Notes: generated by a model from the letters alone, not told the origin. 64,000 nt of DNA from Acinetobacter sp. S54 (GCF_016624945.1 NZ_JACVUI010000001.1:372001-436000); one strand, 5' to 3'. Shown: positions 19,504 to 29,897, counted from the first letter of the stretch. Translations and numbers: made by a program.

Positions 19504-22500
19504 ATGTCATCTCTTTCTGCGGTGTCTTATCAGCCGATTACTGATATTGAATTTTCAGGGCTGCATTTGATTGAAGCATCGGCTGGTACAGGTAAAACTT
19601 ATACTCTGTCCAGTCTGATGGTGCGTATTTTTCTGGAAAAATATTTGCCCAATCAGGTCATTGCAACCACCTTTACCCGTGCTGCAGCAGCAGAGTTGAA
19701 AACTCGCATTCGTTTGCGTGTGCAGGATACTTATACCATCTTGCAAGGTTATCGCTCTTTGACGGAGCAGGAGATTTTGCAAAAGGCTGCTCAGGAAAAT
19801 GATCCTTTACTTCAGCATGTGCTGCGTCATTTTGCAACACGAATTGGCTATGCCTGTGAACGTTTAAAACTGGTACTGGATCAACTAGATGAACTTTTTG
19901 TGGGGACGCTGGATAGCTTTAGTCAAAAACTATTACGCGAATTTGCTTTTGAAAGTGGCAAGATTGAACGAGCACAAATTACCGATGATGCCAAACGCTA
20001 TACCCGCCAATTGATTCACGATGTTCTTCGAGAATGGATTCAAGCGCAGCCACAACAACTTATCGATGGCCTATATAACGTGGGCGCGTTAAAAAGTGTT
20101 GACGCTTTTGTTGATGTAGTTGAAAGCTCTCTGAATTTTAGCTCTGCTCATTTTCAGACAGCTGCCATAACCTCAGTTGATTTTTCTGCTGTGACCCAAT
20201 ACCAAGCTATTGCACAACAGTTTAATTTTCATGATCTCGAAGCGTATTATGATTTAAATGGTGAATATTCTGACTTCATCAATGGCACTTCATTTCGCAA
20301 TGGTGCTTTTCATGAATTATTCAAGATTCATTTGCCTCAGCTTTTTCAGGTTTTGGGCAGTGAAAATGGATTATTGATTTATGATCGTCCACTAGCCAAT
20401 GCGCGCGAAGCAGCGTTTAAATTTTTGGAAAAATTTGAACAAGCTAAAATCTTTAAAAAATGCCCTGCTGAGGTCAGTGATGGCTTTTATCAGCATGCTT
20501 TAATACAACAATTAGTCAGTATCATCCGTGATTTGAGTACAGTTCAGGAGCAACTTGAGCAATTACAACAACATTTAAAAGCGTATCTTTGTCTTGAGGT
20601 TAAACAGCGGCTGCCACAATTACTTCAGCAAAAAGGCGAAACTACTTTTTCGCAACAGATTCGCACGCTTGCGGAAGCCTTACACGGTGAACACGGACAG
20701 CGATTTGCCATTTTTGTACAAGCGCGCTATCCCCTAATTTTGGTTGATGAATTTCAGGATACCAATCAGGATCAGGATGATATGTTAGCCAGCATTTGGC
20801 GACATCCTCAGCGTTATCAAAAGGGATGCATGATTATGGTCGGTGACCGTAAACAGGCAATTTATGGTTTTCGCGGTGGCGATATGCTGACGTTTTTAAA
20901 TGCTTATCAAGATATTAAAGCTAAACAGGGACGCGAATATAAGCTGGGTTTCAATCATCGCTCGGTCAAGGAACTAGTGGAGGTGGTTGACCATCTGTTT
21001 CATCAGCAGTCTGACTTTGGGGAACATGTGATTTATGATCCGATTCAGGCAGGTTTAAGGATGCATCCTGCCTTAATTGATCAAGGACAGTCCAATGCTG
21101 CACCTTTACGTTGGATCCTGCTGCAAGATAAAACCAAAGAAGCCGAGCAAGTGGCTTGGAAAATTAGAGCCTTACTGAATCAATCTCAGTTAGGTGAGCT
21201 ATATTTACATGCAGAACAGCCGCAGCGATTCATTGAAGATGATATTGCGGTGCTTTCCAAAAACCATGCGGGGCTGGATGCGGTACAGTCTGCACTGGAA
21301 TATTTGGGAATTCGAGTCAATCGCCCATCACGTTCGAGTGTATTTGACCATCCGCTCGCGCAAGATGTAGCGGCTTTACTCACCGCAGTTCTACATCCTT
21401 TTGATGAAGCAAAAATAAAACGTGCTCTATTAAGTCGTCTGATCGGACTAAATCTTAAACAATTGATCGAACTTGAGCAAACTGTCGAAGGTTTGAGTCG
21501 TTATATCACTGAGTTTGATCATGTACGTGAACTTTGGTTGCAACAGGGCTTTTTAGCCGCATGGCAAGCATGTATGAGTCAGTTTAATGTCTGGCAAAAT
21601 TTAGTCGCACAACACAGTAAAGACAATGAACGCAATGTCGTCAATCTGCGTCATCTAAGCGAAATTTTAAGTCAACACAGTGAGCATTATCAGGGTGCAC
21701 AAAACCTATATCACTGGTATTTAAAACAACTTCAATCGCCAAGCCAGCGTGATTGGGAGATGGAACGTAAACTTTCCAGTGACGCAGGCATTCAACTGAT
21801 GACTATTCACCAGTCCAAGGGACTGGAGTTTAAAGTCGTATTTTTATTGGGTGCTGATAAGCCTTTTAAAGATCAAAATACAGCATTAAATTTTTCAACA
21901 AAAGAAGTGATTTATCCTGAAAATGGTCAAAGCAAAATTGAACGGGTCATCGCAATTAAGGATAAAACACGTTTAAGTCCAGAAGCACTTGAGCAGAATG
22001 ATCAACGTAGCAAGGCTGAACAAAACCGATTGTGGTATGTAGCACTCACCCGTGCCAGCCATCGAGTTTATGCCATGATGCAGGATCAACAACAAAAATC
22101 ACGGGATGCATTGGCGTTTTGGAGGTATCAAAATGGTGTGTTTCAACATCATTATAGTGCTGAAGAAGGTGAGCTAACGCAATGCCCGCCCCCTTTTCAA
22201 TCAACGCAAAACAGTCAAAGTTGGAGCTTATCTGCACAACCTTTGCCAACGCAACGGTTTTATCCGCGTGGCAAAACTAGTTTTAGTTATCTAGCACATC
22301 ATTTAAAGCCTCGTCAGGTTGCCAGTGATGCATTGGCTGCACAGGAGCAAACATTTGAGCAGGCAGAAGATGAACAGGATCAATTGAGATTTGAGATTTC
22401 TAGTTCGACACAGCCGCTTTTTTGGATTCAGCAAAACTTCCCTAAGGGCACATTGGCGGGTAATTTTTTACATGAAATTTTTGAACATTTAAATTTTCAG

Positions 22501-23196
22501 GATCAAAGCGAGTGGATCACTGAAATTCGGCGTCGTTTCAAAAATGATTATGGCAGTTTATGGGAGCAGCTTTATACAATTTATCAGCAGGATTTTCCAG
22601 AACAAAAACAGGATGAAAGCTTACTTTATCAATGCTTAGCCGACTGGTTTAAGCAAGTTTTAGTGACCCCCTTACATCAAGGTTTTCAGTTGCAACAATT
22701 GCAGGCAGGTCAATTTTTGTCTGAATGTCCGTTTTATCTGGCTTTATCTGACCGAGTGCTCGCAATGCGCCGGATCCAGCAACTATTTTCAGAATATCAG
22801 ATCGAAATGCCTGACTTTTTAGATGCTTATTCTGCCCGTTATTTAAATGGTTCAATTGATTTGATGTATTTTGATGGTTCACGCTTTCATATCGCTGATT
22901 ATAAAAGTAACTATCTCGGACATGATTTTAATGATTATCAGCCCGAGTCAATCCAGCAAAATATGTGTCAATCTAGCTATTGGTTACAGGCCGCATTATA
23001 TCTGGTTGCTTTACATCGGTATTTAAAAGTGAAATTGCAAAATTATCAGATTGAACAGCATTTGGGCGGGGCAACTTATCTGTATTTACGAGGAATGAAT
23101 GGGCAGACCCAGCAAGGTTATTATTACTGGAAACCTGAAATAGAGTTTATTTTGCGGTTAGATGCTATTTTGGGCTACTTTGCTGAGGATAAATGA
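19504..23196 (+). CDS. recB: Exodeoxyribonuclease V subunit beta (RecB helicase-nuclease)
   Basis: 1230 residues, SF1A 3'-5' helicase with a C-terminal nuclease. Walker A is EASAGTGKT (about residues 24-32), motif II LVDEFQDTNQDQ, motif III VGDRKQAIYGFRGGD, and motif V/VI regions are IHQSKGLEFKVVFLLG and WYVALTRASHRVY. The nuclease site is GSIDLMYFDGS followed by HIADYKSNYLG, with the family's catalytic Asp-x(n)-DYK arrangement and a downstream QAALYLVALHRYL helix. All motifs are intact, so an active enzyme is expected. It lies between recC and recD. Confidence 0.96.
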   Translation: MSSLSAVSYQPITDIEFSGLHLIEASAGTGKTYTLSSLMVRIFLEKYLPNQVIATTFTRAAAAELKTRIRLRVQDTYTILQGYRSLTEQEILQKAAQENDPLLQHVLRHFATRIGYACERLKLVLDQLDELFVGTLDSFSQKLLREFAFESGKIERAQITDDAKRYTRQLIHDVLREWIQAQPQQLIDGLYNVGALKSVDAFVDVVESSLNFSSAHFQTAAITSVDFSAVTQYQAIAQQFNFHDLEAYYDLNGEYSDFINGTSFRNGAFHELFKIHLPQLFQVLGSENGLLIYDRPLANAREAAFKFLEKFEQAKIFKKCPAEVSDGFYQHALIQQLVSIIRDLSTVQEQLEQLQQHLKAYLCLEVKQRLPQLLQQKGETTFSQQIRTLAEALHGEHGQRFAIFVQARYPLILVDEFQDTNQDQDDMLASIWRHPQRYQKGCMIMVGDRKQAIYGFRGGDMLTFLNAYQDIKAKQGREYKLGFNHRSVKELVEVVDHLFHQQSDFGEHVIYDPIQAGLRMHPALIDQGQSNAAPLRWILLQDKTKEAEQVAWKIRALLNQSQLGELYLHAEQPQRFIEDDIAVLSKNHAGLDAVQSALEYLGIRVNRPSRSSVFDHPLAQDVAALLTAVLHPFDEAKIKRALLSRLIGLNLKQLIELEQTVEGLSRYITEFDHVRELWLQQGFLAAWQACMSQFNVWQNLVAQHSKDNERNVVNLRHLSEILSQHSEHYQGAQNLYHWYLKQLQSPSQRDWEMERKLSSDAGIQLMTIHQSKGLEFKVVFLLGADKPFKDQNTALNFSTKEVIYPENGQSKIERVIAIKDKTRLSPEALEQNDQRSKAEQNRLWYVALTRASHRVYAMMQDQQQKSRDALAFWRYQNGVFQHHYSAEEGELTQCPPPFQSTQNSQSWSLSAQPLPTQRFYPRGKTSFSYLAHHLKPRQVASDALAAQEQTFEQAEDEQDQLRFEISSSTQPLFWIQQNFPKGTLAGNFLHEIFEHLNFQDQSEWITEIRRRFKNDYGSLWEQLYTIYQQDFPEQKQDESLLYQCLADWFKQVLVTPLHQGFQLQQLQAGQFLSECPFYLALSDRVLAMRRIQQLFSEYQIEMPDFLDAYSARYLNGSIDLMYFDGSRFHIADYKSNYLGHDFNDYQPESIQQNMCQSSYWLQAALYLVALHRYLKVKLQNYQIEQHLGGATYLYLRGMNGQTQQGYYYWKPEIEFILRLDAILGYFAEDK

Positions 23197-23249
23197 GGTC
23201 AATGAATGCGGATAATTTATATAAATCAATAATAATCAAATACTTAATT

Positions 23250-23258
23250 TGTGGATAA
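23250..23258 (-). other. Perfect DnaA-box sequence at the recB-recD junction
   Basis: TGTGGATAA, the reverse complement of the consensus DnaA box TTATCCACA, covers the first in-frame GTG of recD. One of three perfect copies noticed in the window. Any DnaA binding is untested. Confidence 0.35.
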
Positions 23259-25059
23259 ATGTGTTAATAAGCTTGTGGAAAAACTTGAGGATAACCGTGT
23301 GGAAAAGCAAAAGCTCGCTGAAAATGCAGAATTAACATGGCTTAAAGACTGGAGTGAATATCTGACTCAAGCACCATTCAATCTCAGGGAGCGCAATTCT
23401 GCCCAAATTGCGGCGCTGTTGCAAGCATTAATTGAAGCGAGTTTACAAGGCGATAGCGGTTTGGCGATTTCTTCAGCAATGCTTTCAGAAATGGGGGATT
23501 TTATCCTCCATGAACAGCAGGCTGAAACACAGATTGCCCCCATGATTTATGATGGCGAATTATTGGCTCTATATCGTTATTGGTCGCTTGAACACCGTCT
23601 GTCTAACCAGATCGCACGCTTAAGTAAACAGTTTATTGAGGCGGTTGCGATTGAAGCTTATCAGGATTTATTAACCGATCCCTATCAGCAGGCAGCTTTG
23701 TCAATGGTGGCTAGCCAAACGTTGAATATTATTACGGGTGGGCCAGGTACGGGAAAAACTTATACGCTGGCACGAATTATTGCAGTTCTTAATCAAGCGA
23801 TTCCAGACATTCGGATTGCGATGGCCGCACCGACAGGTAAGGCTGCCCAGCGGATGCAGGAGGCTTTACAAGCCTCTTTTAATGATGAAAAGCTTGTAGC
23901 TTCAGGATTAGTGACGGCAAGCTTGAAGCAGCAAAGTACACAAACCCTACATCGATTATTAGGCTTGGGAAATCGTCAGGTTCCGCGATTTCATAGTCGA
24001 CAGCCTTTACCGTATGATGTGATTGTGATCGATGAAGCTTCTATGTTGGATTTAAATCTGGCCACTTTATTACTAGAAGCGATTCCACTGCATTGCAGAG
24101 TGATCTTATTAGGAGATGCAAAGCAGTTAGCCTCAGTTGATGTAGGTTCAGTTCTGGCTGATTTACAGCTGATCCCTAAACTTGCCAAGCATCGGATCAA
24201 CTTGCAGAATAGCCGTCGTTTTAGTGCGGATGCCAAAATTGGACAATTGGCACGTTTTATTCAATCTGTAGATAATGAATTACCAGCAGCACAGGTTTTA
24301 CAACAGTTTGAACAAGAGATCGTTGTATCTGCTCCCTTACAGAACATTGAACTGACACCTTCTATGAGCGATGTGGTACAGCTTGAATATATACCTGAAG
24401 CCGTAACTGACGTTATCTCTTATTATGAAAGATTGATGTTGGGATTTCGCCCGTTCCTAGAACAGCTCAAAGCCTATCAACAGATGGACTATGCTCAGGA
24501 AAATATAGAAGCTGTGATTCAGGCATTTGATCAATATCGTATTTTGGTGGCTATTCGGTTTGGCAATTTTGGTCTTGAACAGATGAATCGTTATGCCGAA
24601 CAATGGCTAACCGAACATTTATCCGTCCTACCTGTGGGCGGGTGGTATGTTGGGCGCCCAGTCATGATGACATATAACGACTATCAACTCGGTATCTCCA
24701 ATGGAGATATCGGCTTATGTTTCCGACATCGTATACAACCTGAACTGTATGAGGTTTATTTTCCGAGTCTGAATAAATGGGTTGCTGCACATCGTTTACC
24801 CAAAAATATTCAGACGGCATTTGCCTTAACCATCCATAAATCACAAGGTTCAGAATTTGCGCATACTGCTGTAGTATTTGACCATTCTGCGGAAAAATTG
24901 CTCAGCCAAGAACTGATTTATACAGCGATTACCCGAGCGAAAAAGGTGATCAGCTTGTTAGTTGATCGCGGTGCATTGGCTCAAGCTTTAACGGTTCAAA
25001 CGACACGAAAAAGTGGATTGGTTAGAAAAATTAATAAAAAAATTGGTTTGTTAAGTTGA
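23251..25059 (+). CDS. recD: Exodeoxyribonuclease V subunit alpha (RecD helicase)
   Basis: 5'-3' SF1B helicase subunit of RecBCD. Walker A IITGGPGTGKTYTLARI (about residues 167-183), Walker B VIDEASMLDLNL, motif III LLGDAKQLASVDVGSVL, and C-terminal ALTIHKSQGSEF and YTAITRAKK are all present. There is no ATG near the start. In-frame GTG codons lie at 23251, 23275 and 23299; the one at 23299 has GAGG 8 nt upstream and is the best-supported start, giving 586 residues, while 23251 gives 602. It is 54 bp after recB and the last gene of the operon. Confidence 0.95.
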   Translation: MDKCVNKLVEKLEDNRVEKQKLAENAELTWLKDWSEYLTQAPFNLRERNSAQIAALLQALIEASLQGDSGLAISSAMLSEMGDFILHEQQAETQIAPMIYDGELLALYRYWSLEHRLSNQIARLSKQFIEAVAIEAYQDLLTDPYQQAALSMVASQTLNIITGGPGTGKTYTLARIIAVLNQAIPDIRIAMAAPTGKAAQRMQEALQASFNDEKLVASGLVTASLKQQSTQTLHRLLGLGNRQVPRFHSRQPLPYDVIVIDEASMLDLNLATLLLEAIPLHCRVILLGDAKQLASVDVGSVLADLQLIPKLAKHRINLQNSRRFSADAKIGQLARFIQSVDNELPAAQVLQQFEQEIVVSAPLQNIELTPSMSDVVQLEYIPEAVTDVISYYERLMLGFRPFLEQLKAYQQMDYAQENIEAVIQAFDQYRILVAIRFGNFGLEQMNRYAEQWLTEHLSVLPVGGWYVGRPVMMTYNDYQLGISNGDIGLCFRHRIQPELYEVYFPSLNKWVAAHRLPKNIQTAFALTIHKSQGSEFAHTAVVFDHSAEKLLSQELIYTAITRAKKVISLLVDRGALAQALTVQTTRKSGLVRKINKKIGLLS

Positions 25060-25134
25060 CTTGTGCAGTAGACAGATCTGTACGAAAATGCTTACAAAGA
25101 TTCGAGAAATTTGCTCATAGAGTAAATAACTTTT

Positions 25135-25303
25135 TTTTGAGATCATAGTCATGCACAAAAAGCTCAGTAAGGAATGCTGAGGAAATCGCAAAACAATAAC
25201 GATAAAGTTGAAAAACAGCGAACTTACAGTGAAGTAAGTGATAAGCGAGGAAATTTACAGCCGCTAAGCCTTGTAGTTTTGGGAGAGACTACAGGGCTTT
25301 TTT
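25135..25303 (+). ncRNA. Candidate structured RNA / dispersed repeat element downstream of recD
   Basis: There is no credible gene here, but a chain of hairpins runs on the plus strand: CTCAG/CTGAG (25163-25181), ACTTAC/GTAAGT (25222-25239), and a 12-bp terminator stem (25266-25277 with 25288-25299) followed by six Ts. GAGGAAAT occurs twice, once after each of the first two hairpins. From memory, this sequence resembles an element recurring in Acinetobacter genomes, where its reverse strand is often mis-annotated as small hypothetical proteins, and multicopy C4-antisense-like sRNAs of A. baumannii are a possible match. The 5' end is uncertain and could lie nearer 25070. Confidence 0.5.
25266..25303 (+). 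terminator. Intrinsic terminator of the recD-downstream RNA
   Basis: AAGCCTTGTAGT pairs with ACTACAGGGCTT (one G-U pair) over a 10-nt loop, followed by TTTTTT. It could also end the recCBD transcript. Confidence 0.75.
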
Positions 25304-25596
25304 ATTGTTATTAAGTTATTTTAATACGTTTAGAATTTAACCAAAAAGTAAAAAATATAAACTAAATTTAAAATAATCGATTAAATATCAATGAACTAAT
25401 AAATATGTAAGTTTTAACTTACATATCGATACGAAAAATACTACTTTTCTACATAATTACTTGTGGCAGAATGGCAAGGGTAAGAACTCATTATAGATGT
25501 ATATCTTGCCTCTATAATGTAGAAAAGGGTGGATAAACCTTTATACAACAATAAAATAAAACAATAATGACCCAAAATAAAAATACAGCGCAAAAG
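25304..25596. other. Gene-free AT-rich spacer
   Basis: About 290 bp of AT-rich sequence between the recD-downstream terminator and the next bidirectional terminator. I see no open frame with a ribosome-binding site, no repeat array and no convincing promoter. Confidence 0.5.
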
Positions 25597-25622
25597 AGCC
25601 CAAGTTATGCTTGGGCTTCTTT
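25593..25622. terminator. Bidirectional intrinsic terminator downstream of the serine hydrolase gene
   Basis: AGCCCAAG (25597-25604) pairs with CTTGGGCT (25610-25617) around loop TTATG, with a T-rich tract on the plus side and AAAAG (T-rich on the minus strand) on the other. Confidence 0.8.
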
Positions 25623-25626
25623 TTGT

Positions 25627-26934
25627 TTATATTGTTTGTACCCATTCATTTTCAGCCTGATCTGAGCCAAAAAGTGAACGACGTGACTGTTTTGGAATTC
25701 GAGGACATTGCTTGGAGATTTGATAGAGCACATTTCCAAGCGCAGGTAGATGTGTACCAATCACGGATTTTCCTGTCGTTAAAAATGCCACGCTAATGTC
25801 ACGTTGTGGATCTGCCCAACACAAAATATTAGAGAATCCGATATGTCCAAAGGCTTGCCCAGTTTGAGGTCCAAATAAACCCACCGGATTACTTCCCAGC
25901 ATTGGACCCAGTGCGTAACGCATCGGGGCAAGTAAGGTTCGATCTAAACTGGTCACCGAGGTAGGCAAGGTGGCACGAAATACCGTACGCGAACTCATAA
26001 TCCGTTGACCATTATATTGCCCACCACTCAGCAACATTTCAGAAAAGCGACTTGCTTGTTCCGCAGAGGTGTAAATATTACCAGCAGGACAAATTGTATC
26101 CATAAAACGGGTGTCATTGGTGACATCGACTGCTAATTGTAACCCGCCACCGAGAACGTGATTCAGATAATGATCAGTGCCCAAACGAGGATGTAAACCC
26201 GTTGGGTAATTTAGGGCGACCTGCTCTCGATATTCTGGTTTCAAACCATAATTGAAATATGGCATATTCATTGGTTTTTCAATGGTTTCATGCAGGAATG
26301 TGCGCAGATCCTGACCAGTAACCCGTTCAATCAATTCACCTAAAATATAACCAGCAGTCACGGCATGATAGGCCAGTCGTGAACCAGATACTGAGATGGG
26401 TTTCGCTGCATAAAGCCGATTTAAAATTTCATTTTTATCAAACAATAATTCAGGCGTGACTTCACCATCGATTTTTGGAATACCTCCACGGTGTGAAAGC
26501 AGGTGAAATATAGTAGTACGGCGCTTACCATGGGCTGCATATTCAGGAATATAGTAACTAATGGGATCAAGTAAATTGATTTCGCCCTGTTCATCCAACA
26601 TATGAATTAACATGGCAGTTACCATTTTTGAAGCAGAAAACAAACAAACAGGAGTATCTGGCGCACCTATTTTTGCCGCAGGGCTTAGACCTTGTGTTGA
26701 ATTACCCGATGCATAGCCTAGACTACGATTAAGTAAAACTTTTCCTTGACGACGTAAACAAAAACTGATGAATGGATAATTCCCAGTTTTGTAAGCACCT
26801 TCTACGCTTTTCCAGATTTTTTGCAATTGTAGCTCAGTCATGCCCCCTAGTTCGGGGCTGACTTCATCCTGACTGCGTGTGACCGAAGCCAGATCAGTTG
26901 GGACAAAACAAGTATTGGTGGATAATAATTTCAC
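25627..26934 (-). CDS. Serine hydrolase, class C beta-lactamase/EstB-like family
   Basis: 435 residues. Beta-lactamase fold with SASK (the SxxK nucleophile motif, around residue 99), Tyr in LAYHAVTAGYILGELIERVTG in the place of the YxN motif (here YHA) and HIG in FGHIGFSNILCW replacing KTG. This combination is found in EstB-type esterases, not in true AmpC enzymes, so esterase or peptidase activity is more likely than antibiotic hydrolysis. No signal peptide is evident, which suggests a cytoplasmic enzyme. It is monocistronic, with a terminator just downstream. Confidence 0.85.
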   Translation of the reverse strand: MKLLSTNTCFVPTDLASVTRSQDEVSPELGGMTELQLQKIWKSVEGAYKTGNYPFISFCLRRQGKVLLNRSLGYASGNSTQGLSPAAKIGAPDTPVCLFSASKMVTAMLIHMLDEQGEINLLDPISYYIPEYAAHGKRRTTIFHLLSHRGGIPKIDGEVTPELLFDKNEILNRLYAAKPISVSGSRLAYHAVTAGYILGELIERVTGQDLRTFLHETIEKPMNMPYFNYGLKPEYREQVALNYPTGLHPRLGTDHYLNHVLGGGLQLAVDVTNDTRFMDTICPAGNIYTSAEQASRFSEMLLSGGQYNGQRIMSSRTVFRATLPTSVTSLDRTLLAPMRYALGPMLGSNPVGLFGPQTGQAFGHIGFSNILCWADPQRDISVAFLTTGKSVIGTHLPALGNVLYQISKQCPRIPKQSRRSLFGSDQAENEWVQTI

Positions 26935-27072
26935 AGTGCGTCCATTTCTTTTCTTTTTATATCAGACTAGTGTGCAGCGCTGTGAAGTAAATGTCAGTGT
27001 CTTAAATGACGGTCATGTCGATGTAATAATGTCATGAAATAGTACGGATGGATAAGCTGCATCATTTAAGAA

Positions 27073-27101
27073 TTGTCAATTCAGCTTGAATCCTTTAAAA
27101 T
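27073..27101 (+). promoter_or_regulatory. Sigma70 promoter of rpsO
   Basis: TTGTCA (27073-27078) and TAAAAT (27096-27101) are separated by 17 bp. A start near 27108 gives a ~100-nt leader before the rpsO ATG, which could carry the S15 autoregulatory structure. Confidence 0.7.
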
Positions 27102-27205
27102 ACGCACTGCTGTAGTGATGCACGGCAGTCAATAGATTTAAGATTTGATCTTGAATTTATTGATCAGTATCAATTTATTTTATGTAAGCATCTCGGAGAA
27201 ATCGA

Positions 27206-27475
27206 ATGGCTTTAACTACTACAGATCGCGCAGAAATCATCGCTAAATTTGCTCGTGTTGAAAACGACACTGGTTCACCAGAAGTACAAGTTGCTTTATT
27301 GACTGCACAAATCAATGATTTGCAAGGTCATTTTAAAGAGCATAAACACGACCATCATAGCCGTCGCGGTCTTATCCGTATGGTTAACCAACGTCGTAAA
27401 TTACTTGACTACTTAAATGGTAAAGACCATGGTCGTTATGTAAGTCTAATTAGCGAATTAGGTTTACGTCGTTAA
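27206..27475 (+). CDS. rpsO: 30S ribosomal protein S15
   Basis: 89 residues, exactly the usual S15 length. Conserved core: [47 protein letters not shown]. It binds the 16S rRNA central domain junction early in 30S assembly. CGGAG lies 8 nt before the ATG. It is immediately upstream of pnp, as in most proteobacteria, with a processing-type hairpin between them. Confidence 0.98.
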   Translation: MALTTTDRAEIIAKFARVENDTGSPEVQVALLTAQINDLQGHFKEHKHDHHSRRGLIRMVNQRRKLLDYLNGKDHGRYVSLISELGLRR

Positions 27476-27570
27476 TTCGATTCAGGCTTGATTTTCGGTA
27501 TTCGTATGACATTGTGTCGTCTCAGTGCTGAAAGGAAAGTATCGTTTGGTGTGTGTCACTAAATGATTTT

Positions 27571-27605
27571 AGAAGGGGCGATTATTCGCTCCTTCTTTGT
27601 GTTTA
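27571..27605 (+). terminator. rpsO-pnp intergenic hairpin (attenuator / processing site)
   Basis: AGAAGGGGCGA pairs with TCGCTCCTTCT (one G-U pair) around a TTAT loop, followed by the interrupted T tract TTGTGTTT. This is a leaky terminator for rpsO, expected to let some transcripts reach pnp, and a likely RNase target given the known rpsO-pnp processing in E. coli. Confidence 0.65.
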
Positions 27606-27740
27606 TTCTCTAGTGAGGTCGGCTTCTAAGCTTTGTCATTGATCATTGCTTGTACTCATTTGATAGCAATGGTTTGAATGCCAAACCTTAGGGGTCTCCA
27701 CTAGAATAACAGTTCAAAAAGAACCAGGAAAATATAATAC

Positions 27741-29834
27741 ATGTCAATGTTTAATATCGTTCGTAAAGAATTTCAGTTTGGTCAACATCAAGTTGTTTTA
27801 GAAACTGGCCGTGTGGCGCGTCAGGCAAATACAGTATTAGTGACAATGGGCGGTGTGACTGTCCTTGTTGCCGTGGTTGCACAGCCAAAAGCAAAAGCAG
27901 GTCAGGACTTCTTCCCACTTACTGTTAATTATCAAGAAAAACAATATGCTGCTGGTCGTATCCCAGGAGGATATGGTAAGCGTGAAGGACGTGCATCTGA
28001 AGCTGAAACGTTGATTTCACGCTTGATTGACCGTCCAATTCGCCCATTGTTCCCAGAAGGCTATTTCAATGAAATTCAGGTAACAGCCACGGTTGTTTCT
28101 TCTGATAAGACCATGGATGCAGACATTGCTGCAATGCTGGGTACTTCAGCTGCATTGTCAATCGCAGGTACGCCATTTAGAGGGCCAATTGGTGGTGCAC
28201 GTGTAGGCTTAATCAATGGTGAATACGTTCTTAACCCGAATTTTGAACAACTTGCACAATCAGATCTTGATCTTGTTGTTGCGGGTACAGAATCAGCAGT
28301 ACTGATGGTTGAATCTGAAGCTAAAGAGCTTTCAGAAGATCAAATGTTAGGTGCTGTACTTTTCGGTCATGATGAAATGCAAATTGCAATTCAGGCGATC
28401 AAAGAGTTTGCAGCAGCAGCCGGTGCTGTTGAATCGACTTGGGTTGCTCCAAGCAAAAACGAAACATTGCTTGAGCAATTAAAAGCAGCTTTCGAGGCTA
28501 AAATTTCAGAAGCATATACCATTGCGGTGAAACAAGATCGTTATGCTGCACTTGATGCATTGTATGCGGAAGCGGTTGCCCAATTTGTTCCTGAAAATGA
28601 CGAAACAGGTATTGCAGACGAAGTAAACGAATTATTTGAAGACCTGAAATACCGTACTGTACGTGACAATATCCTGTCAGGTAAGCCGCGTATTGATGGA
28701 CGTGATACTAAAACAGTTCGTGGTATCGATGTGCAAGTTGGCGTATTGGAACGTGCGCATGGTTCAGCACTGTTCACACGTGGTGAAACTCAGGCATTGG
28801 TAACCACCACGTTAGGTAACACTCGTGATGCGCTTATGGTTGATACGCTTGCAGGAACGAAAACTGACAACTTTATGTTGCATTATAACTTCCCAGCGTA
28901 TTCTGTAGGTGAAACAGGCCGTGAATCTGGTCCTAAACGTCGTGAAATTGGTCATGGTCGTTTAGCTCGCCGTGGTGTACAGGCTGTATTGCCAGCAGCA
29001 GATCGCTTCCCATATGTGATTCGTATCGTATCTGACATTACTGAATCAAATGGTTCATCTTCAATGGCGTCAGTATGTGGTGCTTCATTGTCGCTTATGG
29101 ATGCCGGTGTGCCTTTAAAAGCACCAGTTGCTGGTATTGCAATGGGTCTGGTTAAAGAAGGTGAGCGTTTTGCAGTTCTGTCAGACATCTTGGGTGATGA
29201 AGATCATTTGGGTGATATGGACTTTAAAGTTGCAGGTTCTGCCAATGGTATTACTGCATTGCAAATGGACATTAAAATCGAAGGGATTACCGAAGAGATT
29301 ATGGAAGTTGCATTGAATCAGGCTTATGCAGGTCGTATGCACATCCTGAATGAAATGAACAAAGTGATTTCTCGTGCGCGTCCAGAAATTTCAATGTTTG
29401 CACCAACATTTGAAGTCATTACCATTAATCCTGATAAGATCCGTGATGTCATTGGGAAAGGTGGCGCGACTATTCGTCAAATCACTGAAGAAACCAAAGC
29501 TGCAATTGATATTGAAGACAACGGTACTGTGCGCGTATTTGGTGAATCGAAAGCGGCGGCACGTGCTGCAATTGCTAAGATTCAAGCTCTTACTGCTGAA
29601 GTTGAACCGGGTAAAATCTATGACGGTAAAGTAATCCGTATCGTTGAATTTGGTGCATTTGTGAACATTATGCCGGGTACAGATGGTTTACTTCACATCT
29701 CTCAAATTTCAAATGAACGTGTTGCCAACGTAACTGACGTGCTTAAAGAAGGTCAAGAAGTCAAGGTTCAAGTTGCTGATGTGGACAACCGTGGCCGTAT
29801 TAAACTAACAATGAAAGATATTGAACAGGCATAA
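27741..29834 (+). CDS. pnp: Polyribonucleotide nucleotidyltransferase (PNPase)
   Basis: 697 residues. 3'-5' phosphorolytic exoribonuclease of the degradosome. Two RNase PH domains (first from [20 protein letters not shown], second with [19 protein letters not shown]), then the KH domain with [22 protein letters not shown] (about residues 563-584) and a C-terminal S1 domain ([26 protein letters not shown]). The catalytic-core segments [10 protein letters not shown] and [12 protein letters not shown] are intact. AGGA lies ~11 nt before ATG 27741. In E. coli the enzyme represses its own message after RNase III cleavage of the leader; the hairpin upstream here could serve that. Confidence 0.97.
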   Translation: MSMFNIVRKEFQFGQHQVVLETGRVARQANTVLVTMGGVTVLVAVVAQPKAKAGQDFFPLTVNYQEKQYAAGRIPGGYGKREGRASEAETLISRLIDRPIRPLFPEGYFNEIQVTATVVSSDKTMDADIAAMLGTSAALSIAGTPFRGPIGGARVGLINGEYVLNPNFEQLAQSDLDLVVAGTESAVLMVESEAKELSEDQMLGAVLFGHDEMQIAIQAIKEFAAAAGAVESTWVAPSKNETLLEQLKAAFEAKISEAYTIAVKQDRYAALDALYAEAVAQFVPENDETGIADEVNELFEDLKYRTVRDNILSGKPRIDGRDTKTVRGIDVQVGVLERAHGSALFTRGETQALVTTTLGNTRDALMVDTLAGTKTDNFMLHYNFPAYSVGETGRESGPKRREIGHGRLARRGVQAVLPAADRFPYVIRIVSDITESNGSSSMASVCGASLSLMDAGVPLKAPVAGIAMGLVKEGERFAVLSDILGDEDHLGDMDFKVAGSANGITALQMDIKIEGITEEIMEVALNQAYAGRMHILNEMNKVISRARPEISMFAPTFEVITINPDKIRDVIGKGGATIRQITEETKAAIDIEDNGTVRVFGESKAAARAAIAKIQALTAEVEPGKIYDGKVIRIVEFGAFVNIMPGTDGLLHISQISNERVANVTDVLKEGQEVKVQVADVDNRGRIKLTMKDIEQA

Positions 29835-29856
29835 TAAAGCCTTATTAATATTTCAT

Positions 29857-29882
29857 AAAAAATCCGCCTCGGCGGATTTTTT
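29857..29882 (+). terminator. Intrinsic terminator of pnp
   Basis: AATCCGC pairs with GCGGATT around a CTCG loop, flanked by A and T runs, so it can also end the minus-strand DUF465 transcript. Confidence 0.85.
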
Positions 29883-29897
29883 ATTTCAATCAGAAAA

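Noticed and set aside
25627..26934. AmpC-type beta-lactamase
   Set aside because: SxxK is present, but the YxN position reads YHA and the KTG position HIG, and there is no signal peptide, so an EstB-like esterase is more likely.
27571..27605. Complete terminator separating rpsO and pnp into different units
   Set aside because: The T tract is interrupted, and rpsO-pnp read-through is well established in relatives; treated as a leaky attenuator.
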